Positions 35,908 through 45,721 are shown, numbered from the stretch's first letter. The stretch: DNA of 64,000 bases from Desulfobacter hydrogenophilus (GCF_004319545.1 NZ_CP036313.1:1676501-1740500), one strand, 5' to 3'. The notes: a model not told the origin generated them from the letters alone. Numbers and translations are program-made.

Positions 35908-36972
35908 TTATTCGTTTACGATGTGGGCATGAACCTGATTTACATCCAGGGTTTCAACCCTCTCAATGATAAAGGAGATTCCCGGGTATGTTTGGACCAG
36001 CCGGTCAAAATTCGTTTTCCGGTTGCCCTGGAGCCGGGACAAAGACCTCGGGTGTACCTGGAGCACGACACTTTTTTGTTCACCTGGCTTTCCAATCCTT
36101 TCCCGGCCGGCAAGAACCGTATCAATCTGTTCACAGGTCCGGTCAAACATAAGAGCCGATAATACCAGATGGCCAAATGCCGGGTGCCATGGCCCTGCAA
36201 TCATCTGGTCGGTATCATCCATCATCTGTGTGGCCTGCAGCCCTATTCGTGCCACTGATATCTCTGCACCCCTGAAGATCGTGACCATTTTTTTTGTCTG
36301 ATCAACAGCCTTGTCAAGACTTAACGGCACATATCGTCCGGACCGGTACCATTGGGCAAGCCTGGAACCATTCAACACCAGAAGCGGATATATTCTGGCA
36401 AGATCCGGTTTAAGTTCTGCTATTTCTTCTGCTGTACGTAAAGCACCGAAATCGTCATCCCCGGGCAGTCCAACCATCACCTGCGCCCCGGTTTTTAGGC
36501 CATTCTTTTTAAGCAGAGCCAGGGCTTTTCGGGTATCCTCACTGGTGTGACCCCTTTCGGCCAGAGCAAGCACACGATCATCCATGGACTGGACACCCAG
36601 CTCTACGGTTTCAAGCCCAAAGGGCCGGGTAAGATCCAGAACCTGGGGGGTGACGGTATCCGGACGTGTGGAACAGCGAATACTGTGGATCTGTCCTTGC
36701 CGAATCCATGGCTGTACCGCTTTAAGCAATGCAAGGATCCTGGACAATTCAAGTCCTAGAAAATTACCGCCAAAAAAGGCCAGCTCCACCCGGGAACGAT
36801 TTTTTTTAAATTGAAGATAGGTATGGATAACATCAGACAGACGCGAGGCTTCACTGTCAAACGTCTGCGTTTCTGACGTTTGTCCTGCGATCAGACGCTG
36901 GTTACAAAAAACGCATAAATGGGGACATCCCTGGTGGGGAATAAAAAAAGGAATTACCAGGGGCGGGGACAT
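35908..36972 (-). CDS. Elp3-like radical SAM protein
   Basis: 354 residues. The [4Fe-4S]/SAM motif is QGCPHLCVFCNQ (CxxxCxxC) near residue 15, followed by FFGGNFLGLELSRILALLKA, SIRCSTRPDTVTPQVLDL and LETVELGVQSMDDRVL, the pattern shared by Elp3/MiaB-type enzymes and by COG1243. No acetyltransferase domain follows, so it is not a full Elp3. The substrate is unknown; tRNA or another macromolecule is possible. The stop of the upstream PHP-RNase III gene lies six bases away, so both are probably one operon. Confidence 0.85.
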   Translation of the reverse strand: MSPPLVIPFFIPHQGCPHLCVFCNQRLIAGQTSETQTFDSEASRLSDVIHTYLQFKKNRSRVELAFFGGNFLGLELSRILALLKAVQPWIRQGQIHSIRCSTRPDTVTPQVLDLTRPFGLETVELGVQSMDDRVLALAERGHTSEDTRKALALLKKNGLKTGAQVMVGLPGDDDFGALRTAEEIAELKPDLARIYPLLVLNGSRLAQWYRSGRYVPLSLDKAVDQTKKMVTIFRGAEISVARIGLQATQMMDDTDQMIAGPWHPAFGHLVLSALMFDRTCEQIDTVLAGRERIGKPGEQKSVVLQVHPRSLSRLQGNRKTNFDRLVQTYPGISFIIERVETLDVNQVHAHIVNE

Positions 36973-36978
36973 GAAAGC

Positions 36979-38538
36979 CTATTCAAGATTCCGGTTTAAA
37001 AGAGTTAATGCTTTTCTGGCCGCATCCTGTTCAGCGGCTTTTTTGGTTTTTCCGGTACCCATGGTGGCAACGGTATCCAGGTTCAGGCAGATTTCAAATG
37101 TTTTGTCATGGTCCGGGCCCTTCTCCTGGGCCAAGGTGTAATCTGGGGTTCTGCCAAAATGCTCCTGGGTAAATTCCTGGAGACCGCTTTTATAATCAAT
37201 GAAATCCGATGAGGCCAGAACCTGCTGCACGGGTTTGTCAAAAAGACGGTTCACCATGGTTTGTGCCCTGTCAAATCCGGCATCCAGGTACACGGCTGCA
37301 ACCACAGCCTCAAAAGCATCTGACAAAATGGAATTTTTGTCTCTGCCGCCTGAAAGGGATTCCCCCTTACCCAGCTTAATAAACCGGCCCAGATCAATCC
37401 TGCGGGCAATGTGCGCAAGGCCTGTTTCACTGACAAGATTTGAGCGCAGTCGGGAAAGGTCTCCCTCATTTTTCAAAGGATCTTTTTCCATGAGCAGATG
37501 CCCCACGCATAGCCCTAAAACCGCATCACCTAAAAACTCAAGGCGCTCATTATCCGCATCACAGATATCCTGATTTTCATTCAGATAGGAGCGATGACAC
37601 AGGGCGTTGGATAAAAAGGAGCGGGACTGGAACCGGTAATCGAGATTTTGTTCAAGCAGATCCAGTCGAGAAATGGCCTGGATTTCTTGCAACCGGTCGT
37701 TCAACGATTTGAACACGCACATGTCCACATTCAAATCGCCTCTGCCCCGGCCAAGATCCACACCTTTATTGAAGCTGCCGTGGAAATCAGAGCCTCCGGT
37801 CGCCACCAGGCCTTTACTGTTTACAATGTCGGACAGATGTTTTCTAAAGGCTGAATCATGTCCTGCATAGTAGACTTCAATTCCTGCCAGCCCGTTATTG
37901 ACCAACATATTTACAAAGGTATCCAGGTCATGGGGCTGTTGAAAATCAATGATACCTGGATGGGCCAGGACCGGCAGACCGCCGGCATCAAGAATTAGTC
38001 TGATTGCCTCTTTGCAGGATATTTTAAATTTGTCAACGTAGGCGGGTTTATTTTTACCCAGGTAAAGATCAAAGGCCTTGCGGAAATCAGACACATAGCC
38101 TTTTTCCACAAGCAGTTCGGCAATGTGGGGCCGGCCTATCTGGCGGGTGTCAAAGCGTTTTTTCACCTCGTCCAGGGTAATGTCAATTCCCAATCCATTT
38201 AGTTTTGCAATGATTTGGGGATTTCGGTTGGCCCTGGCCTCTGCCGCACGGGCCAATGCGTCGTTTAAACCACAGTCATAAACTGAAAAGCCATATCCTA
38301 GCATATGAATGCTGCCCAATGATTTGAATTCAGGCGGTGGCGTACAGGAAATTTCAACACCGGTGATAAATTCAAGTGGGTACGAATGAACAATATCTTT
38401 TATTTCCAGAATTCCGGCAATGGTGTCGTGGTCAGTCAGGGCGACTGCCTCGATGCCGGAGTCTTTGGCTAAATCAAGGAGTTGTCTGGGCGTCAGGGAT
38501 CCGTCCGAGGCAGTAGAATGTGTGTGAAGATCAATCAA
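36979..38538 (-). CDS. PHP-domain phosphoesterase fused to ribonuclease III
   Basis: 519 residues in one uninterrupted frame. Residues 1-275 form a PHP domain of the YciV/RNase AM type: DLHTHSTASDGSLTPRQLL, VALTDHDTIAG, GVEISC, LPVLAHPG and ATGGSDFHGSF supply the metal ligands; RNase AM is a 5'-3' exonuclease on short nucleic acids. Residues 290-440 are an RNase III domain (LCHRSYLNEN, ERLEFLGDAVLGL near 335, SDAFEAVVAAVYLDAG near 405) and 450-519 a dsRNA-binding domain (YKSGLQEFTQEHFGRTPDY, GTGKTKKAAEQDAARKAL). All catalytic signatures of both halves are visible. RNase III is normally a separate protein of about 230 residues. It may combine dsRNA cleavage with degradation of the ends. Confidence 0.9.
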   Translation of the reverse strand: MIDLHTHSTASDGSLTPRQLLDLAKDSGIEAVALTDHDTIAGILEIKDIVHSYPLEFITGVEISCTPPPEFKSLGSIHMLGYGFSVYDCGLNDALARAAEARANRNPQIIAKLNGLGIDITLDEVKKRFDTRQIGRPHIAELLVEKGYVSDFRKAFDLYLGKNKPAYVDKFKISCKEAIRLILDAGGLPVLAHPGIIDFQQPHDLDTFVNMLVNNGLAGIEVYYAGHDSAFRKHLSDIVNSKGLVATGGSDFHGSFNKGVDLGRGRGDLNVDMCVFKSLNDRLQEIQAISRLDLLEQNLDYRFQSRSFLSNALCHRSYLNENQDICDADNERLEFLGDAVLGLCVGHLLMEKDPLKNEGDLSRLRSNLVSETGLAHIARRIDLGRFIKLGKGESLSGGRDKNSILSDAFEAVVAAVYLDAGFDRAQTMVNRLFDKPVQQVLASSDFIDYKSGLQEFTQEHFGRTPDYTLAQEKGPDHDKTFEICLNLDTVATMGTGKTKKAAEQDAARKALTLLNRNLE

Positions 38539-38566
38539 AACCTGCTGTAAAGCCTATGCCGGGGAA

Positions 38567-38929
38567 TTAAATTCCCAGAGCCTTCTCCATATTTTCTTCA
38601 CGGGTTTTGCACTTGATGCACTGGGTCGTCACCGGACGGGCTTTAAGCCGTTGGATGGAAATATCTTCCTCGCACATTTCACACTGGCCAAAGGTACCGT
38701 TTTCAATCCGCTCCAATGCCTTTTTAACTTTTTTAATCAGTTTGTGCTCCCGGTCCCGGATGCGCAATTCAAAACTTCTATCCGCCTCATGGGAGGCCCG
38801 GTCCGTGGGATCGGCAAAATTTTCCTTGGGCTGGGTCATGCCAGTAACGGTTGTGTCGGCATGGGAAAGCAACTCATTGAGCCGTTCAGTCAACAACGCT
38901 TTAAAAAAATCCAGATCTTCTTGTTTCAT
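38567..38929 (-). CDS. dksA: DksA/TraR-family zinc protein
   Basis: 120 residues. Coiled-coil N-terminal half with FADPTDRASHEADRSFELRI, carrying the acidic tip residues and linker typical of DksA, then a four-cysteine zinc finger GQCEMCEEDISIQRLKA...QCIKC. DksA binds RNA polymerase through the secondary channel and acts with ppGpp. It lies 28 bases upstream of the PHP-RNase III gene on the same strand. Confidence 0.92.
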   Translation of the reverse strand: MKQEDLDFFKALLTERLNELLSHADTTVTGMTQPKENFADPTDRASHEADRSFELRIRDREHKLIKKVKKALERIENGTFGQCEMCEEDISIQRLKARPVTTQCIKCKTREENMEKALGI

Positions 38930-39047
38930 AGTGTTGTCCTTCTCTTAAAAATAGGATTTGCGCGACACCTAAAAAGTTCATTACTATATTCATATATGTT
39001 ATTATTGTAAAGTTTTTTTGTCAATATCCGGATACTTTTCATTAAAA

Positions 39048-40061
39048 TCAGCAGATCCGGGGCAACTGTTCGCCGGTTAGCATATCCACAATCCGAGTGC
39101 CGCCGATAAGGGTCTCCAGCACCACCCGACCCGGATCCTGGTCTGTAACCTCTCCGATAATCACAGCATCTTTGCCGAATTCATCCTGCCGAATTATATC
39201 CAGCACCTTGTTTGCGTTTGTGCCAGGTACAATGGCGATGAGTTTACCCTCATTGGCCAGGTAGAGGGGATCAAACCCCAAAAGTTCGCAAATGCCCCGG
39301 ACCGGTCCGCGCACCGGCAGCCGGTTTTCAAAAAGCCGTATACCCACGGTTGACTGGACGGCAATTTCGTTCAGTGTCGTACCAAGCCCGCCACGGGTGG
39401 GGTCCCGCAGCACATGAACCGGATGCCCTGATTCCAGCACCGCTTTGACCATGTGGTTTAAGGGTGCAGAATCGCTTTTTACGTCAGAATCAAATTTCAG
39501 TCCTTCGCGTTCGCTCAATATGGTGACCCCATGATCGGCAATGGTGCCTGAAACAATTACTTTATCGCCGGGCCGCGCTCCGTTACCCGATACATTGACA
39601 CCCACCGGAAGAAGTCCGATCCCGGAGGTGTTAATGAATATTTTGTCAACCTTTCCCCGGGGAACCACCTTGGTATCTCCGGTGACGATCCGGACACCTG
39701 CCTTTTTTGCAGCCCCGGCCATGGATTGAAGAATTCGTTTAAGGTCAAAAACTTTCATGCCTTCTTCAATGATCAGCCCCACTGATATATACAAGGGGGC
39801 TGCCCCGCACATGGCCACATCATTGACTGTGCCGTTCACGGCAAGCTCGCCGATATCTCCGCCGGGGAAAAAAATGGGATCCACGGTATAGGAATCCGTT
39901 GAAAACGCCATCCGGCCTGCGGGTACCTCAAAAACGGCCCCATCGTCCTGCTTTGCCAATAGTCCGTTGTCGAACAAAGGCAAAATTAATTCTGAAAACA
40001 TGGCATGGGAAACCTTGCCCCCGGCACCGTGATCCAGAAGAATCGTATCATTATCGTTCAT
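39048..40061 (-). CDS. hypE: Hydrogenase maturation protein HypE
   Basis: 337 residues. DHGAGGKVSHAMFSELILPL at the start, AFSTDSYTVDPIFFPGGDIG, the PurM-like ATP-binding core (VRDPTRGGLGTTLNEIA-like LRDPTRGGLGTTLNEI) and the required C-terminal PRIC ending (QLPRIC). HypE dehydrates the S-carbamoyl group on its terminal cysteine to a thiocyanate, the source of the CN ligands of [NiFe] hydrogenases. Last gene of hypCFDE, 17 bases after hypD. Confidence 0.96.
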   Translation of the reverse strand: MNDNDTILLDHGAGGKVSHAMFSELILPLFDNGLLAKQDDGAVFEVPAGRMAFSTDSYTVDPIFFPGGDIGELAVNGTVNDVAMCGAAPLYISVGLIIEEGMKVFDLKRILQSMAGAAKKAGVRIVTGDTKVVPRGKVDKIFINTSGIGLLPVGVNVSGNGARPGDKVIVSGTIADHGVTILSEREGLKFDSDVKSDSAPLNHMVKAVLESGHPVHVLRDPTRGGLGTTLNEIAVQSTVGIRLFENRLPVRGPVRGICELLGFDPLYLANEGKLIAIVPGTNANKVLDIIRQDEFGKDAVIIGEVTDQDPGRVVLETLIGGTRIVDMLTGEQLPRIC

Positions 40062-40078
40062 GGTATTTCCCTTATTTT

Positions 40079-41167
40079 TTATCGACTGTATTTATAAAAG
40101 GCTGCACAGGCCCCTTCGCTGGAGACCATGCAGGGTCCCACCGGATGCATGGGGGTGCAGGCTTTTTTATACAGCCGGCACTGGTCCGGCCGCTTCAGTC
40201 CCATTAAAATTCGGCCGCAGTCGCATCCGGTAGGCTCCCGGGTATCCGGAATCGACAGGTCAAATTTCCTGGCAGCGTCAAATTTATAAAAGGATTCCCT
40301 TAGCACCATTCCTGAATTTGGAATAGTGCCAATCCCCCGCCAGAGGGCATCGGCCTTTTCAAACACCTGACCCATGATTACCCGGGCTTTGGGGTTCCCG
40401 GCATCAGCCACGGCCCGGGTATAGGCATTAACCAGTCTGGGAGCATTGGATTCATTCTGTTCTACCAGTTTAAGCACCGCTTTAAGGATATCCACGGGTT
40501 CAAACCCTGTAACCACCGAAGGTATCCGGTATTTTTCAAAGGTCGGGGCAAAGGCGTCAAGCCCTGTGATGACCGATACGTGTCCGGGTAGAATAAACCC
40601 GTCTATCTCCACGCCGTCGGTCTCCATGAGGGCAGCCAACGCCGGCGGGGTCAGCTTGTTTGCGCTATAAATGCTGAAATTGTCTACGCCTTGGGCTTTG
40701 GCCGTGAGCACAGCCCCTGCAATGGTCGGGGTGGTGGTTTCAAAGCCCACTGCACAAAATACCACCTCTCTGTTTGGATTTTCCTTTGCAATGGCGAGGG
40801 CATCAAAAATGGAATAGACCATGCGGACATCTGCACCTTTGGCCTTTTCTGCAGCAAGACTGGCCCCGGACCCCGGCACCTTCATCAGGTCACCAAAGGT
40901 GGTCAAGATTACATCAGACCTGCGTGCCAGCATTACATAGGCGTCAATGTCCTTTTGGGCCGTCACGCACACAGGACAGCCGGGGCCAGACAAAAGGGTA
41001 ATGGTGTCGGGCAGTACAGACCGGATGCCGTAACGAAAAATGGCCATGGTATGGGTCCCGCACACTTCCATTAACCGCAACGGCCGGGTACTTTTTTCAC
41101 GAATTCGGGCCACCAGGGCCTTTGAAATTTTAGGATCTTTGAATTCCTGGTTATATGTCAAACTCAT
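40079..41167 (-). CDS. hypD: Hydrogenase maturation protein HypD
   Basis: 362 residues. Signature regions: LMEVCGTHTMAIFRYGIRSV, LLSGPGCPVCVTAQKDIDAY, FCAVGFETTTPTIAG, LPGHVSVITG and the C-terminal cysteine-rich part GCDCGRILMGLKRPDQCRLY. HypD carries a [4Fe-4S] cluster and, with HypC, assembles the Fe(CN)2CO unit. Lies between hypF and hypE in the operon. Confidence 0.97.
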   Translation of the reverse strand: MSLTYNQEFKDPKISKALVARIREKSTRPLRLMEVCGTHTMAIFRYGIRSVLPDTITLLSGPGCPVCVTAQKDIDAYVMLARRSDVILTTFGDLMKVPGSGASLAAEKAKGADVRMVYSIFDALAIAKENPNREVVFCAVGFETTTPTIAGAVLTAKAQGVDNFSIYSANKLTPPALAALMETDGVEIDGFILPGHVSVITGLDAFAPTFEKYRIPSVVTGFEPVDILKAVLKLVEQNESNAPRLVNAYTRAVADAGNPKARVIMGQVFEKADALWRGIGTIPNSGMVLRESFYKFDAARKFDLSIPDTREPTGCDCGRILMGLKRPDQCRLYKKACTPMHPVGPCMVSSEGACAAFYKYSR

Positions 41168-41219
41168 GGATTACCTTTATGTTTTGTTGTGGGTTGAGTC
41201 TGGGTGTGAATCGACTATA

Positions 41220-43571
41220 TCAGCCCATGGCTGTTCTTGCTTGTTGCAAGGCTGCGGCCGCCATGGCCTGCCCCAGGGCAATGCCCCCATCCCCGCAGGG
41301 AACCATACTGTGGGTATAGACCTTAAAGCCCATTGTTTCAAGCATATGGGTTATCTGGGAAAATACTGTATGGTTATTAAATACCCCGCCGGACAGAACA
41401 ATCCGGTCAAGGTCGGTTTCCTGACCCACCCTTGCGGCGGCTTTCACCATCATACTGGATAAGGTCAGCTGAAACCGGGCTGCAATTTTTCCCCGGGGTA
41501 CCCCTTTTTTGATATCCGTCACCATCGGTCTCACCCAGGGCGCGGTGTCCATGATCCGGCAACCGTCAGCCCCTGTTGTTATGTCAAAGGGATAGGCGGT
41601 GCCTGCAGATTCTTCAATATTTGCTGCGGCTTCCAGGGCAATGGCGGCCTGGCTGTCATAGGAAATATCATGACAGATCATCAAAAGGGCGGAGACTGCG
41701 TCAAACAGGCGACCTGTGCTGGATGTCATTGGGCTGTTTATCTGCCGGTCCATCATTTGAATTAAAAATGCAAGCTTAGAGTTGTCCAAAGAGCGGACAA
41801 ATGGGATCTCCAGATCCATTATCCCTGGCCCGTATACCTTATATAACAGGGCCACCGCCATGCGCCAGGGCGACGTCACTGCCGCATCCCCCCCCGGCAT
41901 GGGCAGGTAATTCAGCCGGGCCCGGCGTTCAAATCCCTTATAGGTACAGGTCAGAACTTCACCGCCCCAGATATGCCCGTCCGTACCCAGGCCGGTGCCG
42001 TCCAGGATCAGGGCAAGTACCTTGCCGTCCAGGTGATTTTCCGCCATGCAGGAAAGGGCATGGGCATGGTGGTGCTGGACCCCTATCAGAGGCAGGCCTT
42101 GCTCCCCGAGCATTTTGGCGAACTGTGTGGAAAAATATCCCGGATGCAGGTCATGGGCCACACACACCGGCCGGATATCCAGAATTTTTTGCATATGTTT
42201 AATGGTGGCTTTATAAAAATTTTGGCCCTGAACCGATTCCAGATCCCCGATGTGCGGGCTTAAAAAGGCGTACCGTTCCCTGGTCAAGCAGATGGTGGAT
42301 TTCATACCCGCCCCGCAGCCAAGGATATTGGCAAGGTTGTCATCTGCGGGGACAGTTATATCCACGGGCAGGGGGGCATATCCCCTGGATCTGCGCAAAA
42401 ACCGCAATTTCCCCTTCTGGATCCTGGCAATGGAATCATCGGCCCTAAAATAGATATCCCGGTTGTGGAGCAGAAAATAGTCGGCAATATGGGAAAAGGC
42501 ATCCAGGGCGTCGGCATTGTCAATGGACAAGGGTTCACCGGACCGGTTCCCCGAGGTCATGACCAGAATATCGGGTCCTTTTTCCAGAAGCAGATAGTGC
42601 AACGGTGTATAGGGCAGCATGATACCCAGGCAAAGATTGTCCGGTGCCAGATTCGGGGCCAGATCCATGCTCACGGATTGGGCGGGAGCCTTTTTTTTCA
42701 ACAATACAATGGGCCGGTGATAGGATAAAATCAGCTCTTTTTCATCCCCATCCATGTGAACATGGTCAAACAGAGGAGAATCCCAGGCTGCCATCAGGGC
42801 AAAGGGTTTATGGGGGCGGTTTTTTCTTTGGCGCAGCAGATCTACCGCCGTTACATTGGCGGCATCCACGGCCAGGTGAAACCCGCCAAGCCCTTTGACC
42901 GCTACGATCTTTCCCTGCCTGAGGAACTGGGCCGCAAGTGCCATGGCCTGTGCCGGATCATTTCCGTCCACCCGTTTGCCCTTATTGTTGAGCAAAAATA
43001 CCTGGGGGCCGCAAACAGGGCAGGCATTGGGCTGGGCATGGAACCGGCGATTTAAGGGATTTTCATATTCCTTGAGGCAGTCCGGGCACATGGTAAAGGA
43101 TTTCATGGACGTTTGTGGCCGGTCGTAGGGAATATCCTGGATAATGGTGTATCTTGGTCCGCAATTGGTGCAATTGATAAACGGGTATTCAAACCGGCGG
43201 TCAGCGGGATCCTGCATCTCTTTGAGACAATCGGGGCACACCCCTACATCCGGGGATATCAGGGCGGATTTGGTCCGGGTATCCCGGCTTTTAATAATCG
43301 TAAAATCAGATAGGTCCAACGGGGGGGCATCCGTTGAAACCACGCGTGAAATATGTGACAGCAGCGGTTTTTTTTCAGGAATATCCAAAAGGAACGCATC
43401 CAGATCCTTTGGTGCACCCTGGACAAACAGCGCCACCCCAAAGTCGGAATTGGATACATGGCCGCAAAGATGATGCGCACAGGCTAACCCAAATAAAAAA
43501 GGGCGGAATCCAACACCCTGGACCACCCCTGAGATTTCAATTTTTTTTGCCGACAGACCGGAAGAACCCAT
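41220..43571 (-). CDS. hypF: Carbamoyltransferase HypF
   Basis: 783 residues, full length. N-terminal acylphosphatase domain (GVVQGVGFRPFLFG), two zinc-finger pairs (CPDCLKEMQDP, CTNCGPRYTI, CPDCLKEYENP, CPVCGPQVF), YrdC-like domain (IVAVKGLGGFHLAVDA), and a Kae1-like carbamoyltransferase part with VQHHHAHALSCMAENHL and LSGGVFNNH. It makes the carbamoyl group that HypE converts to cyanide. It starts ten bases after hypC. Confidence 0.97.
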   Translation of the reverse strand: MGSSGLSAKKIEISGVVQGVGFRPFLFGLACAHHLCGHVSNSDFGVALFVQGAPKDLDAFLLDIPEKKPLLSHISRVVSTDAPPLDLSDFTIIKSRDTRTKSALISPDVGVCPDCLKEMQDPADRRFEYPFINCTNCGPRYTIIQDIPYDRPQTSMKSFTMCPDCLKEYENPLNRRFHAQPNACPVCGPQVFLLNNKGKRVDGNDPAQAMALAAQFLRQGKIVAVKGLGGFHLAVDAANVTAVDLLRQRKNRPHKPFALMAAWDSPLFDHVHMDGDEKELILSYHRPIVLLKKKAPAQSVSMDLAPNLAPDNLCLGIMLPYTPLHYLLLEKGPDILVMTSGNRSGEPLSIDNADALDAFSHIADYFLLHNRDIYFRADDSIARIQKGKLRFLRRSRGYAPLPVDITVPADDNLANILGCGAGMKSTICLTRERYAFLSPHIGDLESVQGQNFYKATIKHMQKILDIRPVCVAHDLHPGYFSTQFAKMLGEQGLPLIGVQHHHAHALSCMAENHLDGKVLALILDGTGLGTDGHIWGGEVLTCTYKGFERRARLNYLPMPGGDAAVTSPWRMAVALLYKVYGPGIMDLEIPFVRSLDNSKLAFLIQMMDRQINSPMTSSTGRLFDAVSALLMICHDISYDSQAAIALEAAANIEESAGTAYPFDITTGADGCRIMDTAPWVRPMVTDIKKGVPRGKIAARFQLTLSSMMVKAAARVGQETDLDRIVLSGGVFNNHTVFSQITHMLETMGFKVYTHSMVPCGDGGIALGQAMAAAALQQARTAMG

Positions 43572-43580
43572 TTAAAAAAG

Positions 43581-43811
43581 TCAGGCCGGGTCGCCACCCA
43601 GCTCAAGTATCTTGCGCATGTCTGCAATGGTTTGCAAGGCCGCTTCTTCATCCACCTTTGAAATGGCAAACCCGGCATGAACAATGACGTAATCCCCAAT
43701 ACCGGCATCTTCGAGCAGCATCAGGCTGGCCTCCCGGACCACCCCGTCCACTTCCACCTTTGCCAAGGCATTGTTGATTTCAATAATTTTTGAAGGTACA
43801 GCTAAACACAT
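43581..43811 (-). CDS. hypC: Hydrogenase maturation chaperone HypC
   Basis: 76 residues with the essential start MCLAVPSKIIEI (Cys2), YVIVHAGFAISKVDEE and a typical acidic helix at the end. It carries the iron unit between HypD and the hydrogenase large subunit. First gene of hypCFDE; hypA and hypB are not in this window. Confidence 0.96.
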   Translation of the reverse strand: MCLAVPSKIIEINNALAKVEVDGVVREASLMLLEDAGIGDYVIVHAGFAISKVDEEAALQTIADMRKILELGGDPA

Positions 43812-43945
43812 AGGTTTTAAATTCCATCCCGTTGTTTTTATTTTTAAATCACTAAAACTAGTATACCATAAGTCGACTTATGAACAAACCCAATTCACTT
43901 TATTCCGCTGGGGCAATGTGAAAAAATAAGCAACGTTGAGATGAT

Positions 43946-44233
43946 CTACCAGTTGAGAAGTTCGGTAATCTCCTCTTCGGTGAGCAGGTTGTTCAGGTTT
44001 TGCCGGCGGCGATCCATGTTCTTTCTTCGTTCCTGTTTTCTGCGGTCGACACCGAGGCGTGCATTGGTAATCGCGCGCCACCACTCACAGAGGGTGCGTC
44101 GCTTCTTATTTGAGCCATTACGGAAATCATGTCGACGTTCACCCCAGCTACGTCTGTTTCTATTACCACGTCGATTGTGCTTGTTTTGGCGTCGGTCTTG
44201 ATGATGGATGATTTTGCTCGTCATGTCTAACAT
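43946..44233 (-). CDS. Small arginine-rich protein of unknown function
   Basis: 95 residues with many RR pairs spaced regularly (QDRRQNKHNRRGNRNRR, WGERRHDFRNG, GVDRRKQERRKNMDRRR), a central LCEWWRAITNARLG and an acidic end LTEEEITELLNW. The RRxxERR pattern resembles short basic proteins seen near signalling or membrane proteins, but I do not recognise a family. Very basic, it could bind nucleic acid. It lies upstream of hypC on the same strand with about 130 bases between. An overlapping frame on the + strand looks like a shadow. Confidence 0.55.
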   Translation of the reverse strand: MLDMTSKIIHHQDRRQNKHNRRGNRNRRSWGERRHDFRNGSNKKRRTLCEWWRAITNARLGVDRRKQERRKNMDRRRQNLNNLLTEEEITELLNW

Positions 44234-44434
44234 TACTCACTTTTGTATCTACTTTTTCTTTTTGTCTCTAATATGGCCCCCTAATGCCGGATCGTTTTCA
44301 CGGGCAGCGGGCCATGTCCCTGCTAATTTTTTCCAAAACTTCATAGGATAGGAATTTGCTTTTTGTCAACCAAAATATAAAAGATACACAGAAGATTGAG
44401 ATCCCGGCACCATTCTGGTATATCCTGCTTCATC

Positions 44435-45721
44435 ATGGCATATATAAATAAACAGATGCTCACGGCTGTGGTGGCTGATGAACACGGCAATATTTTTGAA
44501 TTGGACGGATATGCTGCCGCAGGCATGTCCGGCAATGAGTTTTTTCTTCTGGCAAAATCCGGTACCTGTCCCATGCCCCACGGCAGTGAACTGATGCTGC
44601 TGCCAGACAGAGCCCCCATTGTATTCAACCTGGTCACAGATCGGTTCGAAACCCTTGAAACGAACCCCTTCCAGCCTGACCAGCGCATTTATCCGGTGGG
44701 CGTATTTAACTCCCCGGGGTATGTGAACTTGCATTTTTGCGCCTACGATGATTTTGGTATGAAGACCCCTTTGCCCCTTTTTTCCTATGGCGCTGTGGGG
44801 TTTGGAAAAAATGATTTTAGGTCGGCCGCCCTTCAGGTGGATGACGAACCCCGGCAGGATCTGCGGTTGATGCCTATTGCGGGCGTTCAACAGGGGGTTG
44901 AAAAATACAGAAAAAAATATCCGGATAACCGGTTGATGCGCCACCTGGAGAAATGTGCCCTGGAATACGGGTGCCCGGCCGGGAAAAATTTTTTCCTGGG
45001 CCGGTATGAAGCCCCGCTGCCCACCTCCGTGGTCTGCAACGCCAGGTGTCTTGGGTGCATCTCCCTTCAAACGGACAATAACCTGTGCGCCTGCCAGGAC
45101 AGAATCTCCTTTATCCCTGATCCCGAAGAGATTGCCGGCGTTGCTCTGGAACATATTCTGAAAGTTGAAAAGGCTGTGGTTAGTTTTGGCCAGGGGTGCG
45201 AGGGAGAACCGTTAACCTCGGCAGATGCCATTGAAAAGGCCATCATCCTGATCCGGGAAAAGACCGATCGTGGCACCATCAACCTGAACTCCAATGCCAG
45301 TTTGCCCGACCGGGTCGAACGTTTGTGTACAGCAGGCCTGGACAGCATGCGCGTGAGTATGAACTCGGTGCGCAAAGATTGTTATACCGCCTATTTTCGT
45401 CCCAAATCCTATTGTTTTGAAGATGTTGTGGACAGTATCAAACGGGCCAGGGCCAAGGGCCGTTTTGTGGCTATTAATTACTTGAACTGTCCGGGATTTA
45501 CAGATTGCCAACAGGAAAAACAGGCGCTTTTTGATTTTATCCGCACCACGGACATCAACATGATCCAGTGGCGCAATCTTAATTTTGACCCCCGGCATTA
45601 TATCCGCATCATGGAACATGCCGCCCCAGGCGGCGCCCCCACGGGTATGGCAAACCTGATAAAAGAGTTGAGTCAAACGTTTCCTCGTCTTATCCACGGT
45701 TATTTCAATCCACCCCGATAA
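44435..45721 (+). CDS. Radical SAM protein of unknown substrate
   Basis: 428 residues from ATG 44435 (MAYINKQMLTAVVADEHGNI); a start 13 codons earlier is possible but extends into AT-rich leader. About 200 N-terminal residues form no domain I recognise, although they include a conserved-looking GAVGFGKNDFRSAALQVDDE. The radical SAM motif is VVCNARCLGCISLQ (CxxxCxxC), followed by VVSFGQGCEGEPLT, INLNSNASLPDRVERLCTAG and LDSMRVSMNSVRKDCY. Such proteins are seen in sulfate reducers next to oxidoreductase genes. The P-loop ATPase and kor genes follow on the same strand, suggesting a functional link. Confidence 0.78.
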   Translation: MAYINKQMLTAVVADEHGNIFELDGYAAAGMSGNEFFLLAKSGTCPMPHGSELMLLPDRAPIVFNLVTDRFETLETNPFQPDQRIYPVGVFNSPGYVNLHFCAYDDFGMKTPLPLFSYGAVGFGKNDFRSAALQVDDEPRQDLRLMPIAGVQQGVEKYRKKYPDNRLMRHLEKCALEYGCPAGKNFFLGRYEAPLPTSVVCNARCLGCISLQTDNNLCACQDRISFIPDPEEIAGVALEHILKVEKAVVSFGQGCEGEPLTSADAIEKAIILIREKTDRGTINLNSNASLPDRVERLCTAGLDSMRVSMNSVRKDCYTAYFRPKSYCFEDVVDSIKRARAKGRFVAINYLNCPGFTDCQQEKQALFDFIRTTDINMIQWRNLNFDPRHYIRIMEHAAPGGAPTGMANLIKELSQTFPRLIHGYFNPPR

